A stretch of DNA of 64,000 nucleotides, taken from Sipunculus nudus. Taxonomy: Eukaryota > Annelida > Sipuncula > Golfingiida > Sipunculidae. Position 1 is the first letter of the stretch. The number at the start of each line of letters is the position of its first letter. The stretch spans positions 34,810,901-34,874,900 of the forward strand of contig CM049317.1 in assembly GCA_026874595.1 (NCBI GenBank), given 5' to 3'. Positions 46,984 to 55,859 of this stretch are shown piece by piece. The position numbers and the translations under genes are program-made. Under the pieces are notes generated by a model. That model was not told the DNA's origin. It worked only from the letters and a program-made list of their open reading frames with translations, and did not search any database.

Positions 46984-49972
46984 AACTAAATAAATTCTAT
47001 AGATTTACTAATCTATAAATCCGAGCTTTCGAGGCACGCAGGATTCTTCGTCAGGAGGTGAATGGCAACGGGTAGGGAGGTGTTTTATATAACAGAGTAA
47101 TGTAGGAAGTCCATAAGGCAAAAAAACATTTTACACTTGAACAAATAAAAAACAACAAGATTAACGCAGAAGGAAATTATTTCTTCAGTGGTGAGATTAA
47201 AGTGGCGGCTATTTTTTATTACAGTAGTGACCGTTATTACAATAGTGGTTCCTCGACCCGGCCACTATTGTAATAACGTGAGAGTGGACTTCAACGTTTG
47301 GAATGCTAAAATTCCCCAGCATTTTACACTTGAACCCAAATAAAAAACAATGGTGGCATTTCAAGATGAACTATGAGAGAAATTATTTCCTCAGTGGTAA
47401 AATTAAGGTGGCAGCTAATTTTTATTACAATAATGACCGTTATAACAATAGTGGTTGCTCGACCCGGTTACTATTGGAATAACGTTCACTATTGTAATAA
47501 ATTTCGTTTTTGCTTTAATTAATGATGTAAGAGTGGATTATAAAGTTTGGAATACTACAATTCTGCAGCATTTAAGACTTGAACACAAATTTAAAACAAT
47601 GGTGGCATTTCAAGATGAACGACGATAGAATTATTCCTTCAGTGGTGAAATAAAGGTGACCTCAATTTTTATTACAATAGTGACTGTTATTACAATAGTG
47701 GTTTCTCGACATGGTCACTAATGTAATAAAGGTCACTAGTGTAATAACATATAAAATACATTTTGATGCGTTTTTGGGGATACTGAGTATGAATTGTGTT
47801 GTTTTTTTTTCGGGAATATCATTTGTTTGGAAGAATCTCGACGAATCTGGGAAAAATTTCCGCCTGCAACATCAACCATTATTGAAAAAAAAAATTATTA
47901 CAATAGTGGTTGGCAAAAACTGGCCCTTACCAACCACTATTGTAATAATTATTACAATAGTCAACGTTATTACAATAATGGTTGCAACAAAGCTGTTAGT
48001 AAACACTGTACACGGGGCCATGTTGACAAACAGAAAAAAAAACATGACCGGAGGTACCTGTTTACGCACGTAAATCAAGCAATTTCTTCCTCTGCCACCA
48101 ACCTCTGTTTCGTATAGTTTGCCAATTGATGGCCTTGCTTGGATTACGATTGATGGACATTTTAACGGGTCCCCCCAATTGTTATAACCACATGGATATA
48201 TGAAAAACGGACATCTTGTGCATAGAAGGAATGGCCAATTCCTGTTTCTTTGGCTAATTTATATAAAAGGTTCAGTCTATTACCTTTATTTGATACACGT
48301 CAGAAATATTCATGATAGCTCATCCGTCGTTTGTCCGTCGGTCCGGTATCCGCACACAATCGCAAATAAATCATCCTTTATTTCTCGACTGATCTTGATT
48401 GTAATTGTTAATCTAATAATGCTAGCTGTTGGCTTTTCAACTGACAAAAATAAGTCACTACTCAGTAGAGCTCCTGTAAGCCCCCCCCCCCCCCCCCCCC
48501 AGAACTAAAGTATCCCCTTGGCTTAAGGCTTTAAACGTAACAATAAACATTTTTTAACATAAAGTGTATGGTTGGTTGAAAAGGGTAAACATGATTTGGC
48601 TTCCATTTTGCATAACGAAACGCTTTGTATAGCGTCCTCTAAACCTTTAATGTAGTTATCTAAACACGTACAGTAATTCCATTCGTATTGTTGAACATTA
48701 AAACCAGCCTGGAAAAGACTTTTATGGTTATCTGAGGTCCTACGAATCGTAGGATTTTCCTACGACAGCCCAGCAATTGACGCTCGTTCTACCTCTGGTC
48801 CTACGAATGTTCTACCGTTGTTGGCTTTGGCTTTGGCCGTGGCTTCAGCTTAAACCGAAGTCATATACATCGCACAACACATATACGTTAGGTCTACGAC
48901 AGACAATGGGGAAATTTTTCTTTTGTATTACGACCATCTTAAGGACCTCAAATGAATGTCGTAGGAAGAGCTACCATTAGACTTAGACAGATACAATATA
49001 TATTTTATACATGAACGCTTCGTGAACGTGAACGTCGGGGGAACAGGTCTTCAATTTCAAAACGATCAGTCATGACAATACTTCCTTCTGGCCTGCCTTT
49101 CTGAATAGCGAGACACCGTGGTAAGTGAGATCTAAGCTAAGAGGTTCTTTTGTCATACATAAAAAAACCTCCCTACCACTGGCTGGGTTTTTGGGAGTCG
49201 CAGCTGATCGTAAATATTCTGCGGTGGCAAATTATCGTGCGACTGTCACACAATTGTAAATTACCCAGTCGCTACCAACCATATTCTTCTACGACCAGGT
49301 GTTCTCCCGACAGTCACTAGACTATCCTACGACCACAAAATTTTCGATATAAAAAAGCCTCGCTTTTCGAAAAAAAATTCCAATCAATTACAAGAATATG
49401 GGCGAAATCCTGGCAAGGGCCGAAACATGCTATTGTCAGATTCGAACCTGCACCTCCCAGTGAATTGGCTCGGTGGTAAGACACGCGAACCACTCGTACT
49501 ATTAAAAATGTGGTAATGATCTTTAACAGGGATATCTCAGCATGGAAAGATTTGTATGCGAGTCAAGCTTGCTCATCTTTGCACCAAAATGTTCCGTATG
49601 CATTGCGTTATATAATATAACTTTATTCATCTTACACTGACTGTAAAAATAGTTAATTACTAATCAAGGCACTCTCCATGGCTCCGATGATGGCGTTTGG
49701 TAGCCTGTAGGGTTGGAGGAAAGCAGAGTAGGCGGAGAAAACCACGGGCCTTGGGCGGCTCGGTATCTAACCCGGGTCGCAAGGGGAGAGAGACGAGCGT
49801 TTTATCCCTTGACTGTCCATATGTATGTGCTGATGAAAATAAACATTTATATGTGTTGATTGTCTTGTGTTTTATACCAGTAATACTTACCAGTATTTTC
49901 ACGAGCAAGGGCAGGCTGGCACATCAAGACAAGGAAAGTTATTGGTATAAAACTCTTAATCGTAAACTCCAT
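27050..49972 (-). CDS. Two-CTLD membrane receptor with long tyrosine-rich tail
   Basis: Ten exons join in frame to about 722 residues: 49972-49891, 36619-36395, 36296-36186, 31847-31605, 31190-31035, 30514-30443, 30278-30201, 29865-29763, 28838-28668 and 27977-27050. Signal peptide 1-23 (ITFLVLMCQPALA), CTLD1 about 28-139, CTLD2 about 140-272, a Ser/Thr/Asn stalk to about 328, membrane helix 329-353, then a cytoplasmic tail of about 370 residues. The tail holds YDVP, YDIP (Crk/Nck-type SH2 sites), YEDM (p85-type YxxM), several other tyrosines and PSRPPR (SH3 type). All joins agree in phase: phase 1 up to the helix, phase 2 after it. The head exon is 13.3 kb from the next exon; it is linked by phase and layout only and could belong to another gene. 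It is presumably a signalling receptor. Ligand and activating or inhibitory sense are unknown. Confidence 0.75.
28668..28838 (-). CDS. Long-tailed receptor: membrane-proximal tail exon
   Basis: 171 bases, phase 2 to 2. It encodes PKNAEEVFWAGNNMGEVPQW, then SEYAMPEGYYQDAEG. The donor is GTTTGT. Joining the preceding CG and the following G gives arginine at both junctions. Confidence 0.8.
28989..29023. repeat. (TA)n microsatellite with adjacent (CA)n
   Basis: Run of TA preceded by CACACA, in the intron between the helix exon and the tail exons. Confidence 0.95.
29085..29620 (+). mobile_element. Dispersed repeat X, copy 2
   Basis: Shares ordered blocks with 6005-6558, from CTTACGACCAGCATACTAGC to TGCCTACTGAGTCG. 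It inserted in the intron just downstream of the helix exon, antisense to the gene. Confidence 0.7.
29763..29865 (-). CDS. Long-tailed receptor: transmembrane exon
   Basis: 103 bases, phase 1 to 2, acceptor TTTTTAG and donor GTAAGC. It encodes VMWIIIVASLGSTLFTTFVV and then ICICICSRKR. The cysteines at the inner leaflet may be palmitoylated. Confidence 0.85.
30201..30278 (-). CDS. Long-tailed receptor: stalk exon
   Basis: 78 bases, phase 1 to 1, acceptor GATTCCAG and donor GTAAAA. It encodes STTNLEISQTGNITDEASDW, with an N-I-T sequon. Confidence 0.7.
30443..30514 (-). CDS. Long-tailed receptor: stalk exon
   Basis: 72 bases, phase 1 to 1, acceptor TTGTAG and donor GTAGGT. It encodes KRKDQQSTLPSDSLGSTDTD, a polar spacer. 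Confidence 0.65.
31035..31190 (-). CDS. Long-tailed receptor: CTLD2 second half
   Basis: 156 bases, phase 1 to 1, acceptor AATTCAG. It encodes DVSSDMTCFVLDMSSEPVWK and then CHERAPAICVNKT. The cysteines are kept, but there is no EPN/QPD or WND, so Ca-dependent sugar binding is doubtful. Confidence 0.8.
31605..31847 (-). CDS. Long-tailed receptor: CTLD2 first half
   Basis: 243 bases, phase 1 to 1, acceptor GTTAACAG. It encodes CSICPTWSCHNLGKGCLIKR, WYHARAACRAMGGDLW and EFWIGLNAESWKFGTESS. The donor CAG|GTTGTC is weak but is the only one that keeps phase near the position seen in the paralogues. Confidence 0.8.
32118..32330 (-). other. Possible CTLD1-like exon relic
   Basis: A minus-strand frame reads CRERYPLDIFNVTTNKTFTQ, loosely like the CTLD1 first-half exon. 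It ends in a stop without a donor and is not needed by the gene model. It may be a decayed duplicate exon or chance. Confidence 0.2.
33690..34130 (+). mobile_element. Possible LINE 3' end with (ATT)n tail
   Basis: A frame reading ESCDLATFKKKFKTYLFV resembles the C-terminal ending common in LINE ORF2 proteins. It is followed by AT-rich sequence and a TTA/ATT repeat at about 34083-34127. No reverse transcriptase core is present. Confidence 0.3.
34131..36185. other. Intronic, nothing recognised
   Basis: The upstream part of the intron between CTLD1 and CTLD2 of the long-tailed receptor. AT-rich; the open stretches at 34407-34643 and 34834-35490 have no family motif. Confidence 0.4.
36186..36296 (-). 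CDS. Long-tailed receptor: CTLD1 second half
   Basis: 111 bases, phase 1 to 1, acceptor ATTTGCAG and donor GTGAGA. It encodes LGKNCKAVKWNNPPELKNIN and then CYEDTVTGFLCHIS. Confidence 0.8.
36395..36619 (-). CDS. Long-tailed receptor: CTLD1 first half
   Basis: 225 bases, phase 1 to 1, donor GTAGGT. It encodes EYFLPETNVTLNEARNLCRS, GGYLLAGNMVDEKKSVKKYM and INQTWLNITSS. NQTW occupies the same position as NETW in the two short-tailed receptors. The acceptor TTTACAG follows a (TA)n tract instead of a pyrimidine tract. Confidence 0.85.
36627..36665. repeat. (TA)n tract, left of solo LTR C
   Basis: TA run that directly abuts the TGTTAC end of the LTR and lies next to the splice acceptor of the CTLD1 exon. 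Confidence 0.95.
36666..37512 (-). mobile_element. Complete solo LTR (copy C) inserted in a TA microsatellite
   Basis: 847 bases. On the minus strand it starts TGTTACAGCTGCCCTTTTAT and ends GGTTCCGTAACA, i.e. TG...CA with short inverted ends TGTTAC/GTAACA. ATAT lies on both sides, consistent with a 4-5 bp target duplication. It contains a TATA-like TTATAAATAAG and an AATAAA-rich 3' part. No internal genes, so it is a solo LTR formed by recombination. It is antisense to nothing: it has the same orientation as the host gene. Confidence 0.85.
37513..37600. repeat. (TA)n tract, right of solo LTR C
   Basis: Continuation of the TA microsatellite split by the LTR; produces false poly-YI open frames. 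Confidence 0.95.
37605..37895 (+). mobile_element. tRNA-derived SINE with (TA)n tail
   Basis: Head GTTAGTGAAGCTTGCTTTAA, A-box-like TGGCGAAGCGGTAGAACGTC, B-box GGGTTCGAACCC, then a body with GGGGTCAGAAGTGGGATCCG, ending in (TA)n at about 37865-37892. It is the longest of the SINE copies. Confidence 0.7.
38094..38112. repeat. Poly(C) tract
   Basis: Homopolymer C run at the boundary of the LINE fragment. Confidence 0.9.
38113..38480 (-). mobile_element. LINE 3' fragment encoding a C2H2 finger
   Basis: Minus-strand frame reads ATTDLKCQTCRRYFHARIGL then TSHLRTHKVRSTTKP and stop. It is a C-x2-C-x12-H-x3-H finger of the kind found at the C-terminus of many invertebrate LINE ORF2 proteins. Only the end of the element is present. 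Confidence 0.6.
39035..39421 (+). mobile_element. LTR copy D, 5'-truncated
   Basis: Matches the 3' half of copies A-C: AGTTTACTTTCTGGGTTGTT, GGTATCCAGGTACTGTGCAC, the ATTCATTCCCC and CATTTCACGC blocks, end GGTTCCATAACA. Sequence upstream of about 39035 no longer aligns clearly. Confidence 0.65.
39422..40617. other. Intronic AT-rich stretch
   Basis: No gene or clear repeat recognised; within the 13.3 kb first intron of the long-tailed receptor. Confidence 0.4.
40618..41650 (-). repeat. Left arm of a large imperfect palindrome (CACTATTGTAATAA satellite)
   Basis: Built from roughly 245-bp units that contain inverted words such as CCACTATTGTAATAACGGTC and TTACAATAGTGACCG. The same sequence occurs in reverse complement at 47160-48000, including the CGACGAATCTGGGAAAAATT region and the GGCAAAAACTGGCCCTTACC region. 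Confidence 0.75.
41680..42890 (+). repeat. About 278-bp tandem satellite with GGTGGCGCCACC palindromes
   Basis: About four tandem units. AGGTGGCGCCACCTA recurs near 41842, 42114, 42394 and 42663, alternating with a second GGCGCCACC site near 41690, 41966 and 42525. Shared spacers include TTTTTGCACAGCGTCCGTCT and TTTTGCATGTGTATAGAT. The unit may be a dimer of about 140 bp. The same family occurs at 58360-59290 and, reversed, at 45535-46175 and 60660-61050. Confidence 0.75.
42891..43200 (-). repeat. Further unit of the CACTATTGTAATAA satellite
   Basis: Contains CCAACCACTATTGTAATAAC and GTCACTATTGTAATATG, in the same orientation as 40618-41650. Confidence 0.65.
43530..44035 (+). repeat. About 165-bp tandem repeat with CAAGGTCA motifs
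   Basis: Three units share TTGATAAGATGCATCAATGC-type, GCATGTTTGGTGGCTATA-type and TGTCAAGGTCAT-type blocks. A GGACGGACGGACG-rich end follows at 44028-44070. Related units in the opposite orientation occur at 51800-52265. Confidence 0.65.
43610..43637. repeat. 28-bp perfect palindrome of two TCAAGGTCA sites
   Basis: GTGACCTTGAAATA followed immediately by its reverse complement. Each arm contains TCAAGGTCA, the extended half-site recognised by ERR/SF-1-type nuclear receptors. Confidence 0.8.
44452..44520. repeat. (TA)n tract, left of foldback element
   Basis: Long TA run ending at TATTATGGTAC. Confidence 0.95.
44522..44655. mobile_element. Foldback (hairpin) MITE inside (TA)n
   Basis: Arms of about 58 bases are near-perfect inverted copies: TGGTACAAATAGCA...GGCAATTGTACCAGTACAGA on the left and the reverse complement on the right, with a loop of only about 15 bases. 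TA microsatellite flanks both ends, as for elements that target TA. Confidence 0.75.
44684..44723. repeat. (TA)n tract, right of foldback element
   Basis: TA run following ATAAATATAAATAAA. Confidence 0.95.
44724..45534. other. Intronic, nothing recognised
   Basis: Contains a short GTGTTTATA-rich part near 45020-45060 and 45350-45440, but no gene or defined element. Confidence 0.4.
45535..46175 (-). repeat. GGCGCCACC satellite, reversed cluster
   Basis: Contains GATGGCGCCACCAGT near 45690 and 45970, GGTGGCGCCATCTTTCTT near 45823 and spacers such as TGAACCACTCCTGAGATATG. Orientation is opposite to 41680-42890, so the two clusters are mirrored within the large palindrome. Confidence 0.65.
46921..46979. 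repeat. (TA)n microsatellite
   Basis: Uninterrupted TA run, followed by sequence reading ATCCGAGCTTTCGAGGCACG. Confidence 0.95.
47160..48000 (+). repeat. Right arm of the large imperfect palindrome
   Basis: Reverse complement of 40618-41650: GGAAATTATTTCTTCAGTGG, TTACAATAGTGACCGTTATT, the GACGAATCTGGGAAAAATTT region and the GGCAAAAACTGGCCCTTACC region appear in mirrored order. Confidence 0.75.
48480..48500. repeat. Poly(C) tract
   Basis: Homopolymer of about 20 C. Confidence 0.9.
49430..49505 (-). mobile_element. Possible Leu/Ser-type tRNA-like SINE head
   Basis: On the minus strand: CGAGTGGTTCGCGTGTC about 50 bases before GCAGGTTCGAATCTGA. The spacing resembles a class II tRNA, but no acceptor stem can be closed. 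Confidence 0.35.
49665..49815 (-). mobile_element. SINE tail-like repeat beside receptor exon 1
   Basis: Minus strand: GACCCGGGTTAGATACC (degenerate B-box) then AGGCCCGTGGTTTTCTCCGC, CTCTGCTTTCCTCCAACCC. This CGTGGTTTTC...CTTTCCTCC tail is common to many tRNA-derived SINEs. Confidence 0.45.
49891..49972 (-). CDS. Long-tailed receptor: start and signal peptide exon
   Basis: ATG at 49972-49970, encoding MEFTIKSFIPITFLVLMCQP and then ALARENT, donor GTAAGT in phase 1. It supplies the phase required by the CTLD1 exon at 36619; the 13.3 kb intron between them is full of repeats. No other exon in between fits as partner. Confidence 0.6.
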
Positions 49973-51799
49973 GCTCACTTATCTCAGCTTTTCATCATAT
50001 TACTCTCCAGTGAATCTTGTATGTGTACATATAACCACATCACTCTCATTATTGTCTGCAGTCATTGTCCACACCTCAAAAAACGCTGATGTATTCATCT
50101 ATTGTAATACTTGGCTTGAGTTAAAAATTAATACTCACCATGTGACATATATCACAAGGGTTGTAACCGTATACGCATACTGGGTATTATAAAATCTATT
50201 TTATATATATGAACACCAATTAAATAAAGAACAATGTAAAGATACTATTTTCTGTTTCCTCGTGTGTTTGATAACCACAGCTCTGTTTGACAGTTTAACC
50301 AGACAAAGGCAAGGCCACCATGGTTACACGTCAGACATCAGATGACAGTTGATTAAAAGGATGTTCATACTTGGGCGCTACGGGCGGGTACAGCTCAGCT
50401 TGGGCTCAGCAGTTATATCAGAGAATACAATGATCACTGATCATTTGGTAAATACATCCGTATTAAGATAAAACTAAACTATGCAGGGGCCTGAATTATA
50501 TGGAAAAACTAAACTTACGCCTTTCCTGTTTGTGTGCACGAAAATTTAGTGAATGTTATTACCTATGGGGAATACCCGTAACCATGTTTCCCGGTGTGTG
50601 TGTGTGTGTGTTTTTTTTTTTTGGAGGGGGGGGGCATGTCCCCATCACTTTAACTGGAACGGGGACAAAGTATGTTTTGTCCTAATTACATTTTACACTC
50701 ACAAAACACATTTTTTAAAATTTTCATGATAATTCTGTAAATCAATTTGAATTTTTTTAATATTTATATCAATAATATCTAAGATATATTAATCTCATAT
50801 TGAGAAAATTAAGGATATTGCCTGTGTCAAATGCGTCGTTGAATTGGCATAAAGTATAGCCGATGTTTCTCAATTTGAAATCGAATGTAAGTTTGAATAA
50901 TATAGTGTTGAACATTTTTGAGCGAACATTATTTTCGTTAACAAAATGAAATTAATATTTTTCATAATATATGTGATTATTTCGGGGGGGGGGTTCTGTC
51001 AGTAATAATGTGGGCTGCCACCATCATATTTTCATAGAAAACAAGGCCCCTTCAGTAAACGAAACTTAGCGTTTGATTCTTGATAAATTTATACGGGGGT
51101 AACAAAATGTAGTTTCTGTTGCGTAACACCCTACTGAAATAAGTAACAGCTTTTATGTAACCATGACGGCGAGTGTGAGTCATCTCCTAATTACAGTTTA
51201 ACGATGTTAGAACGGTACAAGTTAATTAATATTAAAACATACTTGGTAATTAAACCCCCACCAAAATTACTAGATCCACCCCTGTCTAAAGCTCTGCCTT
51301 GGCTGAATTATTTTGATCAAAATAATTGTTGCTGGGGTGTAGGATTTTCCATGTACTCCTTATAGATAACCCCTCACCCCCACACTATAAGTTGGCTCAA
51401 CCATTAATGCCCTGATAATGATTACAGCCAGTTAAGGGGGTGGCATAGGATTCAGTCTCGAGTTAGCGGGCCTGGAGGACGTCCTCCAGGGCCCACAGGT
51501 AAGTCCTTAAGGGAGTAGCTGGGGTCCCTACGGATGTTTAAGGAAATGAAGCCTGTGAAGCCAATGGTAAAGTTGAGTAACCGGCCACCCTTCAGATCTT
51601 TAGTAAAGCCTACACCCGAAGCATACCCTCCGTATCTGTAGTAAAGCTTACCCCCTATGCACTGACTGACAGTATATTGTTTTGGCATGTGAGTAATAAA
51701 CATTCTATATTCGGACAGGTTTTTGATCTGTTGGTGATGTTAAACTTAAAATCCTGTGTTGTTTTCTATTATCTGTGGGAAAACCCCTACAGGGGGACA
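49973..51799. other. Upstream region of the long-tailed receptor, no gene seen
   Basis: Probable promoter and 5' UTR close to 49973, but no element can be assigned. Poly(T)/poly(G) at about 50610-50635. A minus-strand frame at 51452-51703 (QCIGGKLYYRYGGYASGVGF) is open without family match. Confidence 0.4.
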
Positions 51800-52265
51800 T
51801 GGAAATGGTGAGCGTCCGTCCGTCATGCCGTCCGGTCGTCCGTTACAGATATGAAGATTATGCTATAACAACAAAGAAATTAATATACAGTCACCATACT
51901 AACCCGATATGATATGCTAAGTCAAGTTTGAATATGTATGACTTGATGCATTTTTCAAGGACAAAGAGGAGATCATGCAAATGATGTTAACACAATAACT
52001 GGAAAAGAATTTGAAGTACAGTTACCAAACTTACAGCCCTGATACACTTCATAAAGAGCTAGGTCAAGGTCAAATATTGATGACCATGACGCATTTTTAA
52101 GGGTCACAGAAGCGATAATGTTAAAGTGATGTTTATGCTATAACTTGAAAGAATTTGAGGCACAGTCAGCAAACTCCCAGCCATGACTACCTCATGAAGG
52201 GCTAGGTAAAATGAGATCATGGCTGACCTCAATGCAGTTTTCAAGGTCATAGAGGCATTCTTGGT
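51800..52265 (-). repeat. Tandem repeat with GGTCA motifs, reversed relatives of 43530-44035
   Basis: Begins GAGCGTCCGTCCGTCATGCC and holds about three units with AAGTCAAGTTTG, ATGACTTGATGCATTTTTCA and AACTGGAAAAGAATTTGAAG blocks, mirroring the 43.5 kb array. Confidence 0.6.
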
Positions 52266-52982
52266 GGGTAACATTGACCTATCTCAGATTTCATATAGGT
52301 ATTCACAGCCTTTTTTCCCAGCTACTTCCACAACAGGCGGGGGGCATACCAGATCTGTTCCACAGGTCAACTTTTTTTTATGGTTAAAAAATTGTGGGCT
52401 TATACCAAATCATAAATTATGGCCGATAAAACCATATGTAGTTTTTATTACAATATAACTGCGGCATGTCACTTATATTGTATTTACATGCAGGTATTAG
52501 TGTTTTGTTTGTTTTCATGGTGGGATAAAACCGATACAGGGACCAAGCTTTCATTCATATCCTAGAACACTTGGTGAAACACCGACCAAAATATTATTTA
52601 GTCAAATTGGCAGTGACATTTATAATATTTATGGTTAAGCGGTCATATGGTTATATGGCATTTTTCGAAAATTAAATGTGTGTTGTTATGGGGGTTTTGT
52701 GTACCTAAACAACCGTCATAGATAATAGCCAACCCTCATTTTCTTTATATTAGTTACCGGGTCAATAATCTAATCTCTGTTTTCAACCTTCATAAATAAT
52801 GCACATGCCATGATGTTCACCGCCTCAAAAGTTTCCTTTGTACGAATCTGAAGGTTTCAGGACAATTACACTTTACAGCCATTTTTTAAGAGAATATGTA
52901 CCCATGGACTAACCTATACTTTCATTATAATACAAAAATATCTGTACTCAACCACCTCTGGCAACAATAAAGTGATCATGTT

Positions 52983-53500
52983 AGCTAGCCGTGAATTCAC
53001 GACCCAGTAGGCATTTATGTTGAACTGGTAAGCCTTAATTGAGTCGTGATACAAGCCATACTTGGTGAATGTACTGCATACTCATCCATCCTGTCACATT
53101 GATATCTTGGTTAAAAGCCGATAATCTCAATATTAGGCTACGAAAGATGATTTAACACAAAGAAATACACGTGAGGTCACAGACCAAACTAAAAATCCGT
53201 CTCTATGGTAACGTGTCATTTCCTTTACCGTGTACAAGTTGGCTGTCGCACTTTGCTTGTATCCACGCGGTTAATAAATCAACAAACATTTAGAGCAATT
53301 TACTTAAATGCTGAGTAAAAACGAATTGTTTCTCACCAATTTAGGTTTGTTAGAAAGTGTACCAAAACATCTGTTGATTGGTCTGGTTTATGTGCAACCA
53401 TATGTGTCGGCGATAAGGCGTTGTCAGACATGACGAAAATATTTTCATCCTAAGCAAGCGTTACTGTGCGGTTCTCGATGCAAGATGTAAATTCGCTCTG
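52983..53500 (-). mobile_element. Dispersed repeat X, copy 3
   Basis: Reverse of copies 1 and 2: CACGACCCAGTAGGCATTTA, GTCTCTATGGTAACGTGTCA, TTTCCTTTACCGTGTACAAG and TGGTCTGGTTTATG appear in mirrored order. Confidence 0.7.
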
Positions 53501-53649
53501 ACACTGGTAATTTCAGAGGGCCGAAATGGCGCTAAGTGTTAAGGGGCTTTTTTTACGAGAGATACGGGACAGTTTACACAATACTCAGCTGGGTTAGACG
53601 AGGTGATGGAGGGTTGTCGTGTTACTGGTTTACCGTTAGACGTGGAATC

Positions 53650-53717
<68 letters not shown>
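53650..53717. repeat. (TA)n microsatellite
   Basis: Long TA run near repeat X copy 3. Confidence 0.95.
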
Positions 53718-53719
<2 letters not shown>

Positions 53720-53829
53720 CCGTGGTTGTAGCTTTAACTGTCAATATGTTCTAGAATTTAAATTTTTGAGAATGGTTTACATACGCATTACATTGTATAT
53801 TAATAGATCGGTATAGCCAATGTCACCAT

Positions 53830-55130
53830 TACAATGACTGCATTCTATCAATGGGTCATTTTACGAAAAACGACCCATTTCAGCAGGTACAAAATCTGAA
53901 AAATAACGTATCATAATATTTATTTTATAGAGTTTCACATGGAAATAAAAAAATGTAAACTTAATGAAATTAATTTTAGTAGAGCACTTTATTCAATGGA
54001 AAGTTATAGTTTTCGCTAATTTAATGTCCTATGTGTATCATCAATTTCAACACCGTTACAGACTTTAAGCAATGCTTGGAAATTATTTTGAAAGATTGAG
54101 CTGGATATTTTCATGCCAATTTCATGGTCCCACTTAATAAATTTAGAAAAAAAACAAGAAAGGCTCACCTGTACGATGTATTTTATTATAAAAATAACCC
54201 TTTAAAAAGCATATTTTTAATTTTATGAGTTACGTTTAAATCCTGAAACAAAATATAACCGCAACCCACAGAAGGTATAATAAATTAATAGAAGGAAAAT
54301 TTAGCAATCTACGTCTGTAAATAAAATATTTAGGAGATAAAAGCATTTTCTAATATGTTTCAAGTCATTTTTTTTCTTGAAATTATGTCTTTTTCAAATA
54401 TAACGGTGTTGAAAAAGGATAACGGTGCTGAATTACAATGAATGTAATCATTGGCAAAATTATTACTTAAAGCAAGCAGACTTCTTATAAAATATTTTAA
54501 AGTTTAATATTAAAAAATCATAACACAGTGATTGTTATAAAAACTATGAAATTCCTGAATAACAATGCCAGTTTGTAGAATTTAGATCTTACATCCATCC
54601 TGCCACCTTTTTCTTTCAACACCGTTCATTGACATTCATCACCATTAAAAGTGAAAAGTAACGGTGTTAATGCAAAATGGTGTTGAAAAAAAAATATAAT
54701 ATTTAAAAAAAACCCTAATTACTCCTTCAACCATTCTAGTACTCAGTATATGTATGTGTTGACAGTGAGAGCTATATTCCAAAACTAAAAAAACGGAAAT
54801 ATCTCCATTATTTGCGAGAAAAATAGGTAACGGTGATGAAAAGCAATAAATATACGGACATTTTTACACAATTATGGAAATTTCCTGTTGTAAAATGACA
54901 AAATACACACCGATAATGATGGTTTTGTGGAGTCATTCTGTGACGTTACTTCAACTTAGGTGGGTTTTAAACAAGGAGTTATCAATCAACATCGTGTCAT
55001 AGCGATCAAATCTTCTTTATAACGGTGTTGAAAAGAAAATCTGGGGACACACATTTAATCGCAATAAAAGTGGAAAAATTAGAGGGAATTTTGTGGACGT
55101 TTTTAAGGAATGATTTTATTAAACATGAAG
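53830..55130. repeat. AT-rich segment with recurrent AACGGTGTTGAAA words
   Basis: The word or its reverse complement (TTTCAACACCGTTA) occurs near 54045, 54401, 54421, 54614, 54658, 54677, 54828 and 55021, in both orientations and irregularly spaced. No gene is seen. Confidence 0.6.
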
Positions 55131-55345
55131 AGTGAAAACATTTTAGGCCTATACCATTTTTAATAAAAATAAGAGGATAATCAGTTTTGTATTATGGCCT
55201 GGGGACAGGTACTTTGTAATGACCTTTTAACCATTAAGTATAGATTTGAAGCATTTTAGGTTTTACTTCGCTAAACAAATAAGCTCAAATTAAGCAGAAA
55301 ATATAAGATACTAAAATTAAATCCCGAAAGCACAATGACAGATGA

Positions 55346-55383
55346 TATATATATATATATATTATATATATATATATATATAT
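55346..55383. repeat. (TA)n microsatellite
   Basis: TA run with one phase slip. Confidence 0.95.
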
Positions 55384-55859
55384 GTACTATTGCACTGTGG
55401 GTCGTTTTCTGTAGAATGTAGAATTCTGTAGAATGGCCCCAATATGCTACATATTCTCGCACCTAGAATATATAAAGGATATCGCAAAATATTGTTTAGA
55501 CTTTATCCAATAAATATATCAAAAGTTGCTCAGCTTTGGGATGGGGAAAACTGAATGAAGGAAAAATAGACAAGTACATGTTATGATGTATACTGATATA
55601 TAAAATGACATATGTATCAATGATTTTGCTTTCATGACACTAGCTTGTCTTTATTTTTGGTTGATTTGATTTTTCCACCTCTGTTCTCGATCCTGTTGAG
55701 CTGAGTTGGGTCGTTAGGTGTATGCATCCCGGCTGTTGTCAGTCTGCAGATTAAAAAAACTACGGGAAACTGTAGAAAACAAGAGAAACTCGGGTCGATT
55801 TGTGTTTAATTGGGCCGCATCGCAACGGGTAGACTGTGTGATATATCAAATGATATCTG

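Noticed and set aside
51452-51703. Minus-strand frame with GGKLYYRYGGYASGVGF
   Set aside because: Looks protein-like but no start context, splice partner or family; kept only as a note in the intergenic entry.
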